From: Agreia pratensis
Lineage (GTDB): Bacteria > Actinomycetota > Actinomycetes > Actinomycetales > Microbacteriaceae
Length of the DNA: 64,000 nt
Assembly (NCBI RefSeq): GCF_900177685.1
Contig: NZ_FXAY01000002.1
Coordinates: forward strand, 796,307-860,306
Reading direction: 5' to 3'
Numbering within the stretch: the first letter of the stretch is position 1; each line of letters opens with the position of its first letter. Shown piece after piece: positions 9,157 to 16,148 of this stretch. The notes below the pieces were generated by a model that did not search any database, had not been told where the DNA came from, and saw only the letters and a list, made by a program, of their open reading frames with translations. The position numbers and the translations under genes are program-made.

Positions 9157-9192
9157 CGAACGGCGTGCCACGAATTTGTGGTACGCCGTTCG
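9157..9192 (+). terminator. Strong hairpin after the NlpC/P60 gene
   Basis: The stem CGAACGGCGTGCCAC (9157-9171) pairs over 15 positions with GTGGTACGCCGTTCG (9178-9192), with one G-U pair and a 6-base loop. It lies 48 nt after the stop and has no T-run. It is probably the transcription end of the NlpC/P60 gene. Confidence 0.7.
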
Positions 9193-9237
9193 TGGGTTAG
9201 CCTTACTGCAATTATTCGAGCCTTCAGGAGAGACCTC

Positions 9238-9336
9238 GTGATATCTGGCAGGAGCATCCGCACCACGGGTTGCCGCCTGCTGAGTGTCAGGAGGCACACG
9301 AGTGGACGTTGTCTGAGCCGGGTTCGGCTTGGTTAG
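9238..9336 (+). CDS. Candidate 32-codon leader ORF, Arg-rich with three AGG codons
   Basis: GTG 9238 has a well-placed AGGAGAG (9226-9232) and opens a 32-residue frame (MISGRSIRTTGCRLL...) that stops with TAG at 9334-9336, exactly at the base of an intrinsic terminator. Eight of the 32 residues are Arg. Codons 5, 18 and 19 are AGG, rare in this genome, and codons 18-19 are tandem. The tandem AGGAGG (9289-9294) is also a perfect Shine-Dalgarno, followed 7 nt later by a four-codon mini-ORF (GTG 9302). The region could therefore be a translated attenuator of either kind. A TAGCCT -10 element at 9198-9203 would start the RNA near 9210. That the ORF is translated is inference. Confidence 0.35.
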   Translation: MISGRSIRTTGCRLLSVRRHTSGRCLSRVRLG

Positions 9337-9367
9337 GGTGCTGTCATTTTGACGGTGCCCTTTTTTT
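9336..9367 (+). terminator. Intrinsic terminator / attenuator upstream of the HNH gene
   Basis: GGGTGCTGTCA (9336-9346) pairs with TGACGGTGCCC (9350-9360) over 11 positions including wobble pairs, followed by seven T (9361-9367). It is the only classic stem-plus-T-run terminator noticed in the window. It lies between a short leader ORF and the HNH start at 9458, so it either ends a ~150-nt small RNA or attenuates the HNH gene. Confidence 0.8.
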
Positions 9368-9420
9368 GTGTCCATTTGCTCCTCTGATCGCGAAGAAAAA
9401 CGATGGGTGACACATCGGGT

Positions 9421-9439
9421 CCCTGCAAGCCGTGCAGGG
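9421..9439 (+). promoter_or_regulatory. Hairpin just upstream of the HNH ribosome-binding site
   Basis: CCCTGCA (9421-9427) pairs perfectly with TGCAGGG (9433-9439) around a 5-base loop. It ends 7 nt before the GAAAGGG ribosome site at 9446-9452. It could modulate translation or mark the end of a processed leader. Confidence 0.5.
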
Positions 9440-9457
9440 CAATTCGAAAGGGCAACA

Positions 9458-9955
9458 ATGCGAACACTTGTTTTGAACGCGGGATACGAGCCACTCGGAG
9501 TGGTCTCGTTCAAGCGCGCCATCGTTCTCGTGATGAACGAGAAGGCGACGATCATCGAGAGCGATGAAGAGCATCCGGTCTGGGCAACCTCGGGACTGTT
9601 CGACCGACCGAGCGTCATCATCCTCACGCGCTACGTGCGCATTCCCTCGACCAGACTTATGCCCGTGTCGCGCCGCGGAGTGCTGCGCCGCGACGGCATG
9701 CGCTGCCTGTACTGCGGGGGATCGGCCACCACCATCGACCACGTGATGCCCAAGTCGCGGGGAGGCAAAGACACGTGGGAGAACCTCGTGGCCTGCTGCC
9801 TGCGCTGCAACAACATCAAGAGCGACCGCACTCCGGCCGAGATGGGCTGGACTCTGCGCGCCACTCCGAAGATGCCGCACCAGTCGGGGTGGACGGTGCG
9901 GGGAGCGGAGCGCGCGGAGCCGGCCTGGGAGGGCTACATAGAGAGCGCGGCGTAG
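9458..9955 (+). CDS. HNH endonuclease, 165 aa
   Basis: The protein starts MRTLVLNAGYEPLGVVSF, the hallmark of a widespread actinobacterial and cyanobacterial HNH family of unknown physiological role. The nuclease motif is at about residues 82-130: CLYCGG, TTIDHVMPKSRGG (the DH of HNH), ENLVACCLRCNN (second zinc pair plus Asn/His position) and KSDRTPAEMG. The four Cys in two CxxC pairs probably bind structural zinc. The start is ATG 9458, with GAAAGGG at 9446-9452. The longer frame from 9368 begins inside the terminator T-run region and is not credible. The gene follows an attenuator-like leader and precedes tRNA-Arg(CCT) by 156 bases. It is a housekeeping-like gene with normal base composition, not obviously part of a restriction system. 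Confidence 0.92.
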   Translation: MRTLVLNAGYEPLGVVSFKRAIVLVMNEKATIIESDEEHPVWATSGLFDRPSVIILTRYVRIPSTRLMPVSRRGVLRRDGMRCLYCGGSATTIDHVMPKSRGGKDTWENLVACCLRCNNIKSDRTPAEMGWTLRATPKMPHQSGWTVRGAERAEPAWEGYIESAA

Positions 9956-10025
9956 CTCGCTTCGCGATTGAACGGCTTCGCCGTGCCCTGTTCATGGGCA
10001 GCCCCGCCGCGGCTTCAGCTCTTGC

Positions 10026-10073
10026 GCTGGTCGAGTAGCCAAAGGCCGCCCGCGGCCGACGCGTATCGAGACC
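10026..10073. repeat. REP-like palindromic element, copy 2
   Basis: It starts GCTGGTCGAGTAGCC and ends CGTATCGAGACC with the GGCCGCCCGCGGCC centre. It is the same element as 4022-4068 and lies between the HNH gene and tRNA-Arg. Confidence 0.75.
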
Positions 10074-10111
10074 ACCCGACCTCCGCCTCTAAGCTAAACT
10101 CCTAAAGGCCA

Positions 10112-10183
10112 GCCTCTGTAGCTCAATGGAAGAGCAATTCCGTCCTAAGGAACAGGTTGGGGGTTCGAGTCCCTCCAGGGGCA
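10112..10183 (+). tRNA. tRNA-Arg (anticodon CCT)
   Basis: Cloverleaf: acceptor GCCTCTG pairs with CAGGGGC with one G-U. The D-arm is GCTC/GAGC, the anticodon loop GTCCTAA gives CCT, and the T-loop is GGTTCGAGTCC. The A27-C43 pair at the top of the anticodon stem is a mismatch. The 3' CCA is not encoded (the discriminator A is followed by CCC). It decodes AGG. The lower-GC scar region begins immediately downstream, so this tRNA may have served as an integration target. Confidence 0.93.
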
Positions 10184-10301
10184 CCCTTCGGATCGGTCAG
10201 TATCCGCGGTAGCGGGAGCTGAGACCAGTCAACGTACAACGCGTCACCCTAACGATGCCCGGCCTGAACGCAACGTGAGCGGTGTTCGATACTCTCTTCT
10301 C

Positions 10302-10395
10302 GTGATTGCTCGAGTCTCTGGAACTGGTCGTCCGATTGTGGCGATTCACGGCTTTGGTGTAGATCACCGAATCATGCTCCCTTTGGAGGAGGTTC
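10302..10395 (+). pseudogene. 5' fragment of an alpha/beta hydrolase gene
   Basis: GTG 10302 opens a frame reading IARVSGTGRPIVAIHGFGVD then HRIMLPLEE. This is the N-terminal strand-HG-loop of an alpha/beta hydrolase (the HGFGVD oxyanion region). The similarity stops after about 30 residues, near 10385-10400, where a toxin C-terminus begins in another frame. A TACTCT -10 element (10290-10295) sits 6 nt before the GTG, so the promoter of the lost gene survives. The 252-residue frame that joins this fragment to the immunity gene is a chimera created by the junction. Confidence 0.6.
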
Positions 10396-10591
10396 GGGCA
10401 CGAGTTTCGGTAATCTTGAAACAATGCTCCGCGAGGCAGTTCGTGGACGCGAGGGTGTCCCTCCCGCACATGTCTCCTTGGAGATATATCCCCATTACCC
10501 GCCGGGCGGAAAAGTACCCGATCTTATTGAGGTTCAGTACCAGATTGATGATTCGGAGTGGGAGAGTGATGAGTTTATCAACGTCGGATGA
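10388..10591 (+). pseudogene. C-terminal fragment of a secreted nuclease-type toxin
   Basis: In the frame ending TGA 10589-10591 the residues read GSGTSFGNLETMLREAV, then VSLEIYPHYPPGGKVPDLIE and VQYQIDDSEWESDEFINVG. An extended beta meander of this kind (xYPPGGxxPDLIEVxYQID) closes DNA/RNA non-specific endonuclease toxin domains of polymorphic toxins. No active-site DRGH-type motif remains, so this is only the tail of a toxin. Codon use (ATA, TTT, GAT ATT) differs from the host. It overlaps the immunity-like gene start by 23 bases, the usual toxin-immunity arrangement. Family assignment is by resemblance. Confidence 0.45.
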
Positions 10592-11033
10592 TGAGTTGGG
10601 TGGGATTCTCGGTGAGAGGGTTTATTTCGAGGAGACAGCAAAGGCACTCTTTTCACTAATACCTCCGGGGTTCGAGCGTATTGAGTTGAGGATGAGATCT
10701 CTCGTCGGCTACAACAGTGCCTCGGCCAGAACTGTGCGAGCAGACGGGACACGCGATTCGGTCAAGAACATCAAGATTGCAACCGATGCGGCGAAGCGGT
10801 TGCGTGAGGCTATGTATCGTGAGGGTGCTGGTACGTGGTTCAGCGTTCTTTTCGTGGTGACTGTCGAGGGCAAGGTTGATGTGGCGTACAACTATGACGA
10901 GGAGCCGGAGTGGAAGTACCCGATCGATCCGGTGTTGTATGTGCAGGATCTTGAGAAGTTTCCGCGTGATCCGGAGAACGTTCCGGAGTGGTTGCAGAAG
11001 CGTGTTTTCGAAGCAGAGGCTGAGGCGAGGTAG
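10569..11033 (+). CDS. Orphan immunity-like protein (YezG-type), 154 aa
   Basis: ATG 10569 (or the adjacent GTG 10566), preceded by a GGGAGAG-like site, gives MSLSTSDDELGGILGE with a C-terminal block KVDVAYNYDEEPEWKYPIDP. The NYDxxPEW pattern near the end recalls the YezG/DUF600 immunity proteins that neutralise secreted nuclease toxins. The gene overlaps the tail of a truncated nuclease toxin and lies in a lower-GC stretch downstream of tRNA-Arg. That supports an immunity role kept after loss of the toxin. Why it persists is unknown. It may protect against toxins from siblings or be decaying slowly. The exact immunity family should be treated as tentative. Confidence 0.55.
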   Translation: MSLSTSDDELGGILGERVYFEETAKALFSLIPPGFERIELRMRSLVGYNSASARTVRADGTRDSVKNIKIATDAAKRLREAMYREGAGTWFSVLFVVTVEGKVDVAYNYDEEPEWKYPIDPVLYVQDLEKFPRDPENVPEWLQKRVFEAEAEAR

Positions 11034-11109
11034 AGCCGCACGGTCGGAGTCCTGGGCCTAGCGACTTCGACAACAAGGCGCGGACCGGCAGTCCGTCGGC
11101 GTCGACAAG

Positions 11110-11532
11110 TTAGTGAATCGTCGTCGAGAGGCCGCCTATGGATCGGCCCGTGATCTCAAGCTCGGGTCCATTTCGTATCTCGAGTTTCTTCAAGAGACTG
11201 CGCACAGTCTTCGGGTCTCTGCCGACACGTTTACCGATCGCGTTCGCCGATACTCCTGCTTCGAACAGCTCCAGTATTTGAGTCACTTCGTGGTCTCCGA
11301 TCACGTTGCGCAGTGTCACGCCGGCTTGCTTGAGATGTTTCGTTACGGTCTCTCGATTGATACCGAAGGATGCCGATAGTTCATAGACAGTCGCACCTTG
11401 TTGATACTGCGATACGAGGAGACTCACGTTTGTGTCACTAAGGCGCCTCTGTGGCGGAGTGCTTATTCGGTCGGCTCGCACTGACTGGAACAGGAGTTTT
11501 CCATACTCGCCTGAATCAACTAATCGAATCAA
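11110..11532 (-). CDS. Double helix-turn-helix DNA-binding protein, 140 aa
   Basis: Two successive HTH units of the resolvase C-terminal/Hin type are visible: residues ~38-72 ([30 protein letters not shown]) and ~80-118 ([35 protein letters not shown]). No catalytic serine-recombinase domain precedes them in any frame, so it is either a stand-alone regulator or the C-terminal remnant of a recombinase. AT content is higher than in housekeeping neighbours, in keeping with the adjacent scar of foreign DNA. The start is uncertain. The longest frame is given, and a later GTG could be used. Target and function are unknown. Confidence 0.6.
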
Positions 11533-11610
11533 GGCTCGAACGGGGTAGAAAGGTTTGCGAGCGCCTCCCTTCGGTGCACCAGTTCGGCCTCGAGTGCTTA
11601 CCGGTTCAGC

Positions 11611-12390
11611 TCAAGCGAGCACCTCGTCGAAGAACGCCTCCATCGCCTTCCAGCTGCGGGCGTCGGCTTTCGGCCTGTAGCTCGGGAGCATCGGCTGGGT
11701 GAATGCGTGCGGGGCTCCGCTGTAGCTCACGACCTGCCAGTCCAGTTCGGGCGCTGTGCGCAGCTCATTCTCGAATGCGATGACGGCCTCGTCGGGCACG
11801 ACCGGGTCGTCGGCTCCGGTGAGCACGAGCAGGGGTGCGCGGAGGTCGGCCACATCAGCAGGCTCGTGGGTGATGAGTCCGCCGTGGAAGGAGACCGCGC
11901 CGGCGATGGGTGCGCCCGTGCGCGCGAACTCGAGGGTGGCCGAGCCGCCGAAGCAGTAGCCGATCACCGCGATGCGGTCGGGGTCGACTCGGGAATCCGA
12001 GCGCAGGCGATCGAAACCAGCTTGGACCCGGGCGCGAAGCAGCTGCTGGTCCCCGTAGAACGCGCCGGCCACGGCGGGTGCCTCGTCGCCCTGAGGGCGC
12101 ACGCCGGCTCCGTAGATGTCGGCTGCGAACGCCACATAGCCGAGTCGGGCAAGCATATGGACTCGGGCGTGCACATACTCGCCCTCCCCGTACCAGTCGT
12201 GGATGACGAGCACGCCGGGCCGCACTTCTGCGTCAGAAGCGTCCCAGGCGAGGTACCCCTCGAGAGCGGAGCCGTCGTGGTCGTATGAGATGCGCTCCGA
12301 CCGGATGGAACTGCCCTCCCGGAGAGGAACGCTATTGATCAGGGCTTCGTGTTGCGGGCTGAAAACTAGGGACGTACCGATTGTCGTCAT
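11611..12390 (-). CDS. Dienelactone hydrolase family protein, 259 aa
   Basis: An alpha/beta hydrolase of the DLH family. The nucleophile elbow GYCFGG carries Cys, LTGADDPVVPDEA carries the Asp, and GAPHAFTQP carries the His, giving the Cys-Asp-His triad of dienelactone hydrolases. PGVLVIHDWYGEGEYV is the strand/oxyanion-hole segment, and FAADIYGAG is characteristic of the family. The start is taken as ATG 12390 (MTTIGTSLVFSPQHEAL). The in-frame start at 12483 adds 31 low-similarity residues. The N-terminus is about 20-25 residues longer than minimal DLH proteins. No aromatic-degradation genes are nearby, so the natural substrate is unknown. It is a cytoplasmic, stand-alone gene. Confidence 0.85.
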   Translation of the reverse strand: MTTIGTSLVFSPQHEALINSVPLREGSSIRSERISYDHDGSALEGYLAWDASDAEVRPGVLVIHDWYGEGEYVHARVHMLARLGYVAFAADIYGAGVRPQGDEAPAVAGAFYGDQQLLRARVQAGFDRLRSDSRVDPDRIAVIGYCFGGSATLEFARTGAPIAGAVSFHGGLITHEPADVADLRAPLLVLTGADDPVVPDEAVIAFENELRTAPELDWQVVSYSGAPHAFTQPMLPSYRPKADARSWKAMEAFFDEVLA

Positions 12391-12561
12391 GAGGCTGGAA
12401 TCTTCTCTCTGAATAGTCGTGTTAAGCGTGCCGTTGAAACTGTCTCTCTCCAGTTCAGCATGGTCACCCGTCGTACGCGACAACTACAGAGGGCCGACCA
12501 TCGCCGAGCTAAACGGCTCACTGAGCCCGGGGGACACCATCGACCTCGACCCCCTCCCGCG

Positions 12562-13002
12562 CTAGCCAGCCGCGCGCAGGATGAGCTCCGCGATCCGCTT
12601 CTCTACCGCAGGCGTGATCTCGGTCACCGCAAACGACGTCGGCCACATCTCCCCGTCGTCGAGCGCTGCATCTTCGCTGAAGCCCAGGGTGCAGTACCGT
12701 GTCTTGAACTTCGCCGCGCTCTGCACGAACAGGATGACCTTGCCCTCCTTGTTCGCGTAGGCGGGCTGGCTGTACCAGGTCTTCGGCATCAGCTGCGGCG
12801 CGTGTTCCGCGACCAGTTCGTGGATGCGGCCCGCGATAGCGGCATCCGATTCGGGCATCTCGGCGATCGCCTTCGCCACGGCCTTCTCGCCCGCCTCACG
12901 GTTCTTGCCGGCCTTGGCCTCGTCGCGCAACTCTTTCGCGCGATCCTTGACCGCGTCACGTTCTTCTTTGGAGAGTCCTCCGGCGGTGTCCGTTGCGGCC
13001 AT
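12562..13002 (-). CDS. DUF1801 (YdhG-like) family protein, 146 aa
   Basis: The N-terminal ~45 residues are a charged, probably coiled helix (GLSKEERDAVKDRAKELRDE). The domain at ~50-146 contains PQLMPKTWYSQPAYANKEGK, VILFVQSAAKFKTRYCTLGF and EITPAVEKRIAELI, which match the DUF1801/YdhG family (related to Bacillus frataxin-like Fra). In other bacteria members are proposed iron chaperones, but this is not established here. The start is ATG 13002, with GAAGGAG upstream on the reverse strand. It is a single gene with no operon partner. Identification of the family is good. The function is unknown. Confidence 0.75.
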   Translation of the reverse strand: MAATDTAGGLSKEERDAVKDRAKELRDEAKAGKNREAGEKAVAKAIAEMPESDAAIAGRIHELVAEHAPQLMPKTWYSQPAYANKEGKVILFVQSAAKFKTRYCTLGFSEDAALDDGEMWPTSFAVTEITPAVEKRIAELILRAAG

Positions 13003-13126
13003 GCTGTGCTCCTTCAGTCGTAGTCGTCAGAGTCGCGGCGTGCGCAGCCTCGTTGTCGGGATAGGGAATCGGCGATGCAGCCCGCTTCTCTGATTCTGGC
13101 CGAGAGGCGCGGTTCTTGGCGAGAGC

Positions 13127-13477
13127 CTAAGAGACGAGGGTCGCGAGGCCGCGCGCCACGGCGAGTGCCACGATCGGCGTTACCGCCCACAGCACGATTG
13201 TCGTGATGGCCAGGCCCTTGCGTGGTTCGCGCTTCGCCAGGGCCGTGATGGCGAAAGCCAGCCCCACCGTGCTGAGCGGAATCGCGATCAGGCTGGCAAC
13301 GACGGGAAACGTCACCGACGCTCGGATTCCCATGTCTGTAGGGAGGGTGTCATTGAGGGCTATGCCGAGAATCGTGGCCGCAACAACCAACGCGATCGCG
13401 GCTGCCCACAACCAGAAGCCGAAGACTGCCCAGCGAGACTTGGCTCGGGGCGCAGCAGCGGTGCGTTCGTCAGACAT
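13127..13477 (-). CDS. Three-TM membrane protein, 116 aa
   Basis: After a basic N-terminus (RAKSRWAVFGFWLWAAAIAL) there are three hydrophobic spans: about 18-40, 55-78 and 88-114. The layout, with a KREPRKGLAI loop between spans 2 and 3, is like DUF4190-type small membrane proteins. No enzymatic motif is visible. Function unknown. It stands alone between DUF1801 and an uncharacterised gene. Confidence 0.6.
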   Translation of the reverse strand: MSDERTAAAPRAKSRWAVFGFWLWAAAIALVVAATILGIALNDTLPTDMGIRASVTFPVVASLIAIPLSTVGLAFAITALAKREPRKGLAITTIVLWAVTPIVALAVARGLATLVS

Positions 13478-13533
13478 GAGGCTCTGCTCCTGGGATAGAC
13501 GGGATACGGGGGATGCCCCCGCGCTTGAGTCTG

Positions 13534-14289
13534 TCAGATGCCGTCAGCAGTCGCAGGGGCCTGCCGAATCTGATCGAGAGAGGGGAGCGCGAGGACGCGG
13601 CGCGTGTCGAGCGGCTGCCTCGGCGCGTCGACCACGGCGTTGTAGCGCAGGCGCGGTGGCTCCGCCTGCAGAGACGCGATGCTCGACGCCGAGATCTCGA
13701 AGGGGAACGCGGTGAGCAGCTTGCCGTTGACGGCGTAGAGGAGCGCCGAATGTCCGCTACCCGGATGCCGCACCAGAACCGTCGTGGCGGTGACGCGATC
13801 CGAACTCTCGTGCGTCACGAACTCGACGCCGGGTGTCTGCTCGGGAGCGTCGAAGATGGGCGACAGCGCAGCCGTCAGCCTGTGCAGGGGAGTGCCGTCG
13901 GAGGCGGGCCCGAACCACGGAGTAAAGATAGAAGGCTCGAGGCCGAGCGCGCGCGCCACATCGCCGTTCACCCATCGGTCGCGCTTCAAGCCGTAGGGCG
14001 TCGACACGGTCGACAGCAGATAGCCATAGACATGGATGAGCCCGGCATTGCCGACAGGCCAGGTCGCGTCGAGGCCGGCCAGTCGGTGCAGCTCGGCGAA
14101 GAGCGCGGGCGAGATGACCGGCGTGCCCGTGTTCTCGTCGACGACGGTCGAGAGCCCCCACAGGGAGAAGCGGTCGGCGGAGGCATCCTGTGCGATCTGG
14201 GCGGCGAGAAGCGAGCCCTCGAGCACCGACCGCGGTGATTCACCCGCGTCGATGCGAGCGGCAGCACCCAGCAAGTCGTCGATCGTCAC
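13534..14289 (-). CDS. Uncharacterised protein, 251 aa
   Basis: I do not recognise this protein. It begins MTIDDLLGAAARIDAGESPR and has no signal peptide or membrane segment, so it is probably cytoplasmic. Notable blocks are DRFSLWGLSTVVDENTGTPV, LDATWPVGNAGLIHVYGYLL, TPYGLKRDRWVNGDVARAL and TTVLVRHPGSGHSALLYAVN. The composition, codon bias and single clean frame support a real gene. It is divergent from the HAD/phosphonate-type transporter operon with a 123-base spacer, so it could share regulation with it, but that is only positional. The start is GTG or ATG near 14289, and no strong Shine-Dalgarno was seen. Confidence 0.65.
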   Translation of the reverse strand: MTIDDLLGAAARIDAGESPRSVLEGSLLAAQIAQDASADRFSLWGLSTVVDENTGTPVISPALFAELHRLAGLDATWPVGNAGLIHVYGYLLSTVSTPYGLKRDRWVNGDVARALGLEPSIFTPWFGPASDGTPLHRLTAALSPIFDAPEQTPGVEFVTHESSDRVTATTVLVRHPGSGHSALLYAVNGKLLTAFPFEISASSIASLQAEPPRLRYNAVVDAPRQPLDTRRVLALPSLDQIRQAPATADGI

Positions 14290-14412
14290 GTCGTAATCGT
14301 AGGTGGCGACGGCCGCTCGAAAAATCGTTTACACGCTGTTCACCCAGCGTGGTCATTGCGTCTATACGCTCTACCTATCATGGACGCTGTGTCCACGAGT
14401 GAAAGGAAAAGC

Positions 14413-15156
14413 GTGCCGTACCGCGACAAGACCCTGCTGTTCGATTTCGATGGGACGCTCTCCCTCGGGGTTGGGCCGGTCGTCGCGTATGCCCGTGCCG
14501 CGGCGCAGCAGCTGCCTGCCGACGAGGCCGACGCCTTCGTCGAAGCAGTCATTGCGACGCTCGACGAGCACCCCTCCGGCCAAGCGCCCGGCACGAGCGC
14601 CATCGACGGATACGACCTGGTGCGGCTTATGTCGGCCGACCACGGCATCCGGCCCGAGACCCTCGGCGAGGCCTATCTGGCCAGCCGCGAGCACCTCGGC
14701 TCGACGCTCGCCCCCGTCGTGGCGCCCGACGGCCTCGTCGGTTTTCTGAGCGAGGCGCGCCAGTACGCCAACGTCGTTGTCGCCACCAACGCACCCGACA
14801 TCCGCATCGACGCGGCGCTTGAGATGCTCGGACTCGCGGGCCTGTTCGATGCCACCTACACCTCAGTCGGCAAGCCGAACGGCATGACCGCTGTGCTCGA
14901 CGAGTGGCTGCCCCGCGGCCAGGTTCTGAGCATCGGCGACGTCTGGGTCAACGATCTCGCCCCCGCGCACGCTCGCGGTGCGCTGACAGCTCTCGTCGGC
15001 TCGACCTCAGACGAGACGCCCGACGAGACGCAGGATGTGACGCCCACGTTCACAGCGCACCACCTGCACGACCTCTACCCGGCCATCACCGAATGGCTCC
15101 GTGCCTCCTCTTCTCCCTTCTCACCCGCACCTCTCACTACACCCTCCGAAAGGTAA
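14413..15156 (+). CDS. HAD-family hydrolase, 247 aa, first gene of the transporter operon
   Basis: A haloacid-dehalogenase phosphatase. Motif I is LLFDFDGTLS (nucleophile and acid Asp), motif II is VVVATNAPD (Thr), and motif IV is LSIGDVWVNDL (Asp pair). A helical cap lies between motifs I and II. GTG 14413 is chosen because GAAAGGA at 14401-14407 precedes it by 6 nt. The ATG at 14380 is also in frame. The stop is 4 nt before the lipoprotein gene, indicating one operon with a phosphonate-type ABC importer and an RpiR regulator. I infer that it removes phosphate from the imported organophosphate or from its breakdown product. Residues typical of phosphonatase (PhnX) are not obvious, so phosphonoacetaldehyde hydrolysis is not claimed. 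Confidence 0.8.
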   Translation: MPYRDKTLLFDFDGTLSLGVGPVVAYARAAAQQLPADEADAFVEAVIATLDEHPSGQAPGTSAIDGYDLVRLMSADHGIRPETLGEAYLASREHLGSTLAPVVAPDGLVGFLSEARQYANVVVATNAPDIRIDAALEMLGLAGLFDATYTSVGKPNGMTAVLDEWLPRGQVLSIGDVWVNDLAPAHARGALTALVGSTSDETPDETQDVTPTFTAHHLHDLYPAITEWLRASSSPFSPAPLTTPSER

Positions 15157-15160
15157 TTCC

Positions 15161-16147
15161 ATGATCTCTCGCAAGCGCCTCACCTTCGCTGGGGCGGCCA
15201 CCGTCGCCCTCGCCACGGTCGCCCTCACCGGATGCTCGGCCTCCGGCTCGACCGACGGCTCGACCGACGCGGCCCAGGCCGACCCCACCTCGCTCACGCT
15301 GGCCCTCGTTCCCTCGCAAGATCAGGGCGCGCTCGTCGACACCGCCAAGCCGCTCACCGACATGCTCACCAAGGCCCTGGGCATTCCCGTGACCGGTGTC
15401 GTGTCGAAGGACTACCAGGCCGCCGTCGAGGCCATGGGCGCGGGCCAGGCGCAGATCGGCTTCCTGCCGTCGCTGCAGCTGTGGCAGGCGAGCGACATGT
15501 ACGGCGCATCCGTCGTGCTGCAGACCGAGCGCAACGGCAACATCACCTACCCGGCCCAGTTCATGACGAACAACCCCGACAAGTACTGCGACGACAAGCC
15601 TGTCGAGCGCGACGGCAAGCTCTTCTGCAATGGCGCCGACGCGCTGAAGGGACCGGCCGGTCTCGACTCGATCTCGAAGATCAAAGACGGTGTCAAGGTG
15701 GCCATGCTGGGCCCCGGATCGCCCGCCGGTTACATCTACCCTGTGCTCGCCTTGCAGGAGGCCGGCATCGACACCGACAACGACATCAGTGCACTGCCGG
15801 TGACCGCCAACGACGCCAGCGTTCTCGCCGTCTACAACGGCGACGCCGAGGTGGGCTTCAGCTTCTGGGATGCCCGCGACATCGTGAAGAGCGACAAGCC
15901 CGACGTTGGCCAGAAGGTCGTGGTCTTCGCCCTCTCCGACGAGATTCCGAACGACGGCGTTGCCCTCACCAAGGATCTGTCGCCCGCGCTGCAGGACAAG
16001 ATCACCAAGGCGCTCGAGGACTACTCGAACACCCCCGAGGGCTCGAAGGAACTCACCGCGATCTACTCGATCACCAAGCTGGCCCCGGCCGACCCGGGCT
16101 CGCTCGACGTCGTCGCTCGCGCGGCCGACAAGCTCGGACTGAAGTAG
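15161..16147 (+). CDS. Phosphonate-type ABC transporter substrate-binding lipoprotein (PhnD-like), 328 aa
   Basis: The signal peptide [20 protein letters not shown] ends in the lipobox LTGC (Cys25), so the mature protein is a lipid-anchored extracellular receptor. The PhnD/SsuA fold is indicated by [74 protein letters not shown] and [17 protein letters not shown]. These are the ligand-hinge regions of phosphonate and phosphite receptors. ATG 15161 has GAAAGG upstream and lies 4 nt after the HAD stop. Genes for ATPase and two permeases follow without gaps. The ligand cannot be read from sequence. The SIS-domain regulator and phosphatase in the operon point to a phosphorylated organic compound rather than a true C-P phosphonate. 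Confidence 0.9.
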   Translation: MISRKRLTFAGAATVALATVALTGCSASGSTDGSTDAAQADPTSLTLALVPSQDQGALVDTAKPLTDMLTKALGIPVTGVVSKDYQAAVEAMGAGQAQIGFLPSLQLWQASDMYGASVVLQTERNGNITYPAQFMTNNPDKYCDDKPVERDGKLFCNGADALKGPAGLDSISKIKDGVKVAMLGPGSPAGYIYPVLALQEAGIDTDNDISALPVTANDASVLAVYNGDAEVGFSFWDARDIVKSDKPDVGQKVVVFALSDEIPNDGVALTKDLSPALQDKITKALEDYSNTPEGSKELTAIYSITKLAPADPGSLDVVARAADKLGLK

Positions 16148-16148
16148 C

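Noticed and set aside
9368..9457. An HNH protein starting at 9368 with 30 extra residues
   Set aside because: That start falls immediately after the terminator T-run and before the RBS-proximal hairpin. MRTLVLNAGYEPLG at 9458 is the conserved family N-terminus with its own ribosome site.
10275..11033. A single 252-residue protein from one long frame
   Set aside because: Its N-terminus is an alpha/beta-hydrolase fragment, its middle has no family resemblance and is out of phase with a toxin tail, and only the last 154 residues look like a normal gene with its own start.
10112..11600. Integration att-site duplication of the tRNA-Arg 3' end
   Set aside because: No second copy of the tRNA 3' end was found by eye in the following 1.5 kb, and no integrase gene is present.
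14340..14412. A defined promoter for the HAD/transporter operon
   Set aside because: TATACG and TACCTA occur near 14370 but neither fits a TANNNT element with a matching -35 at 16-18 bases, so no promoter is claimed.
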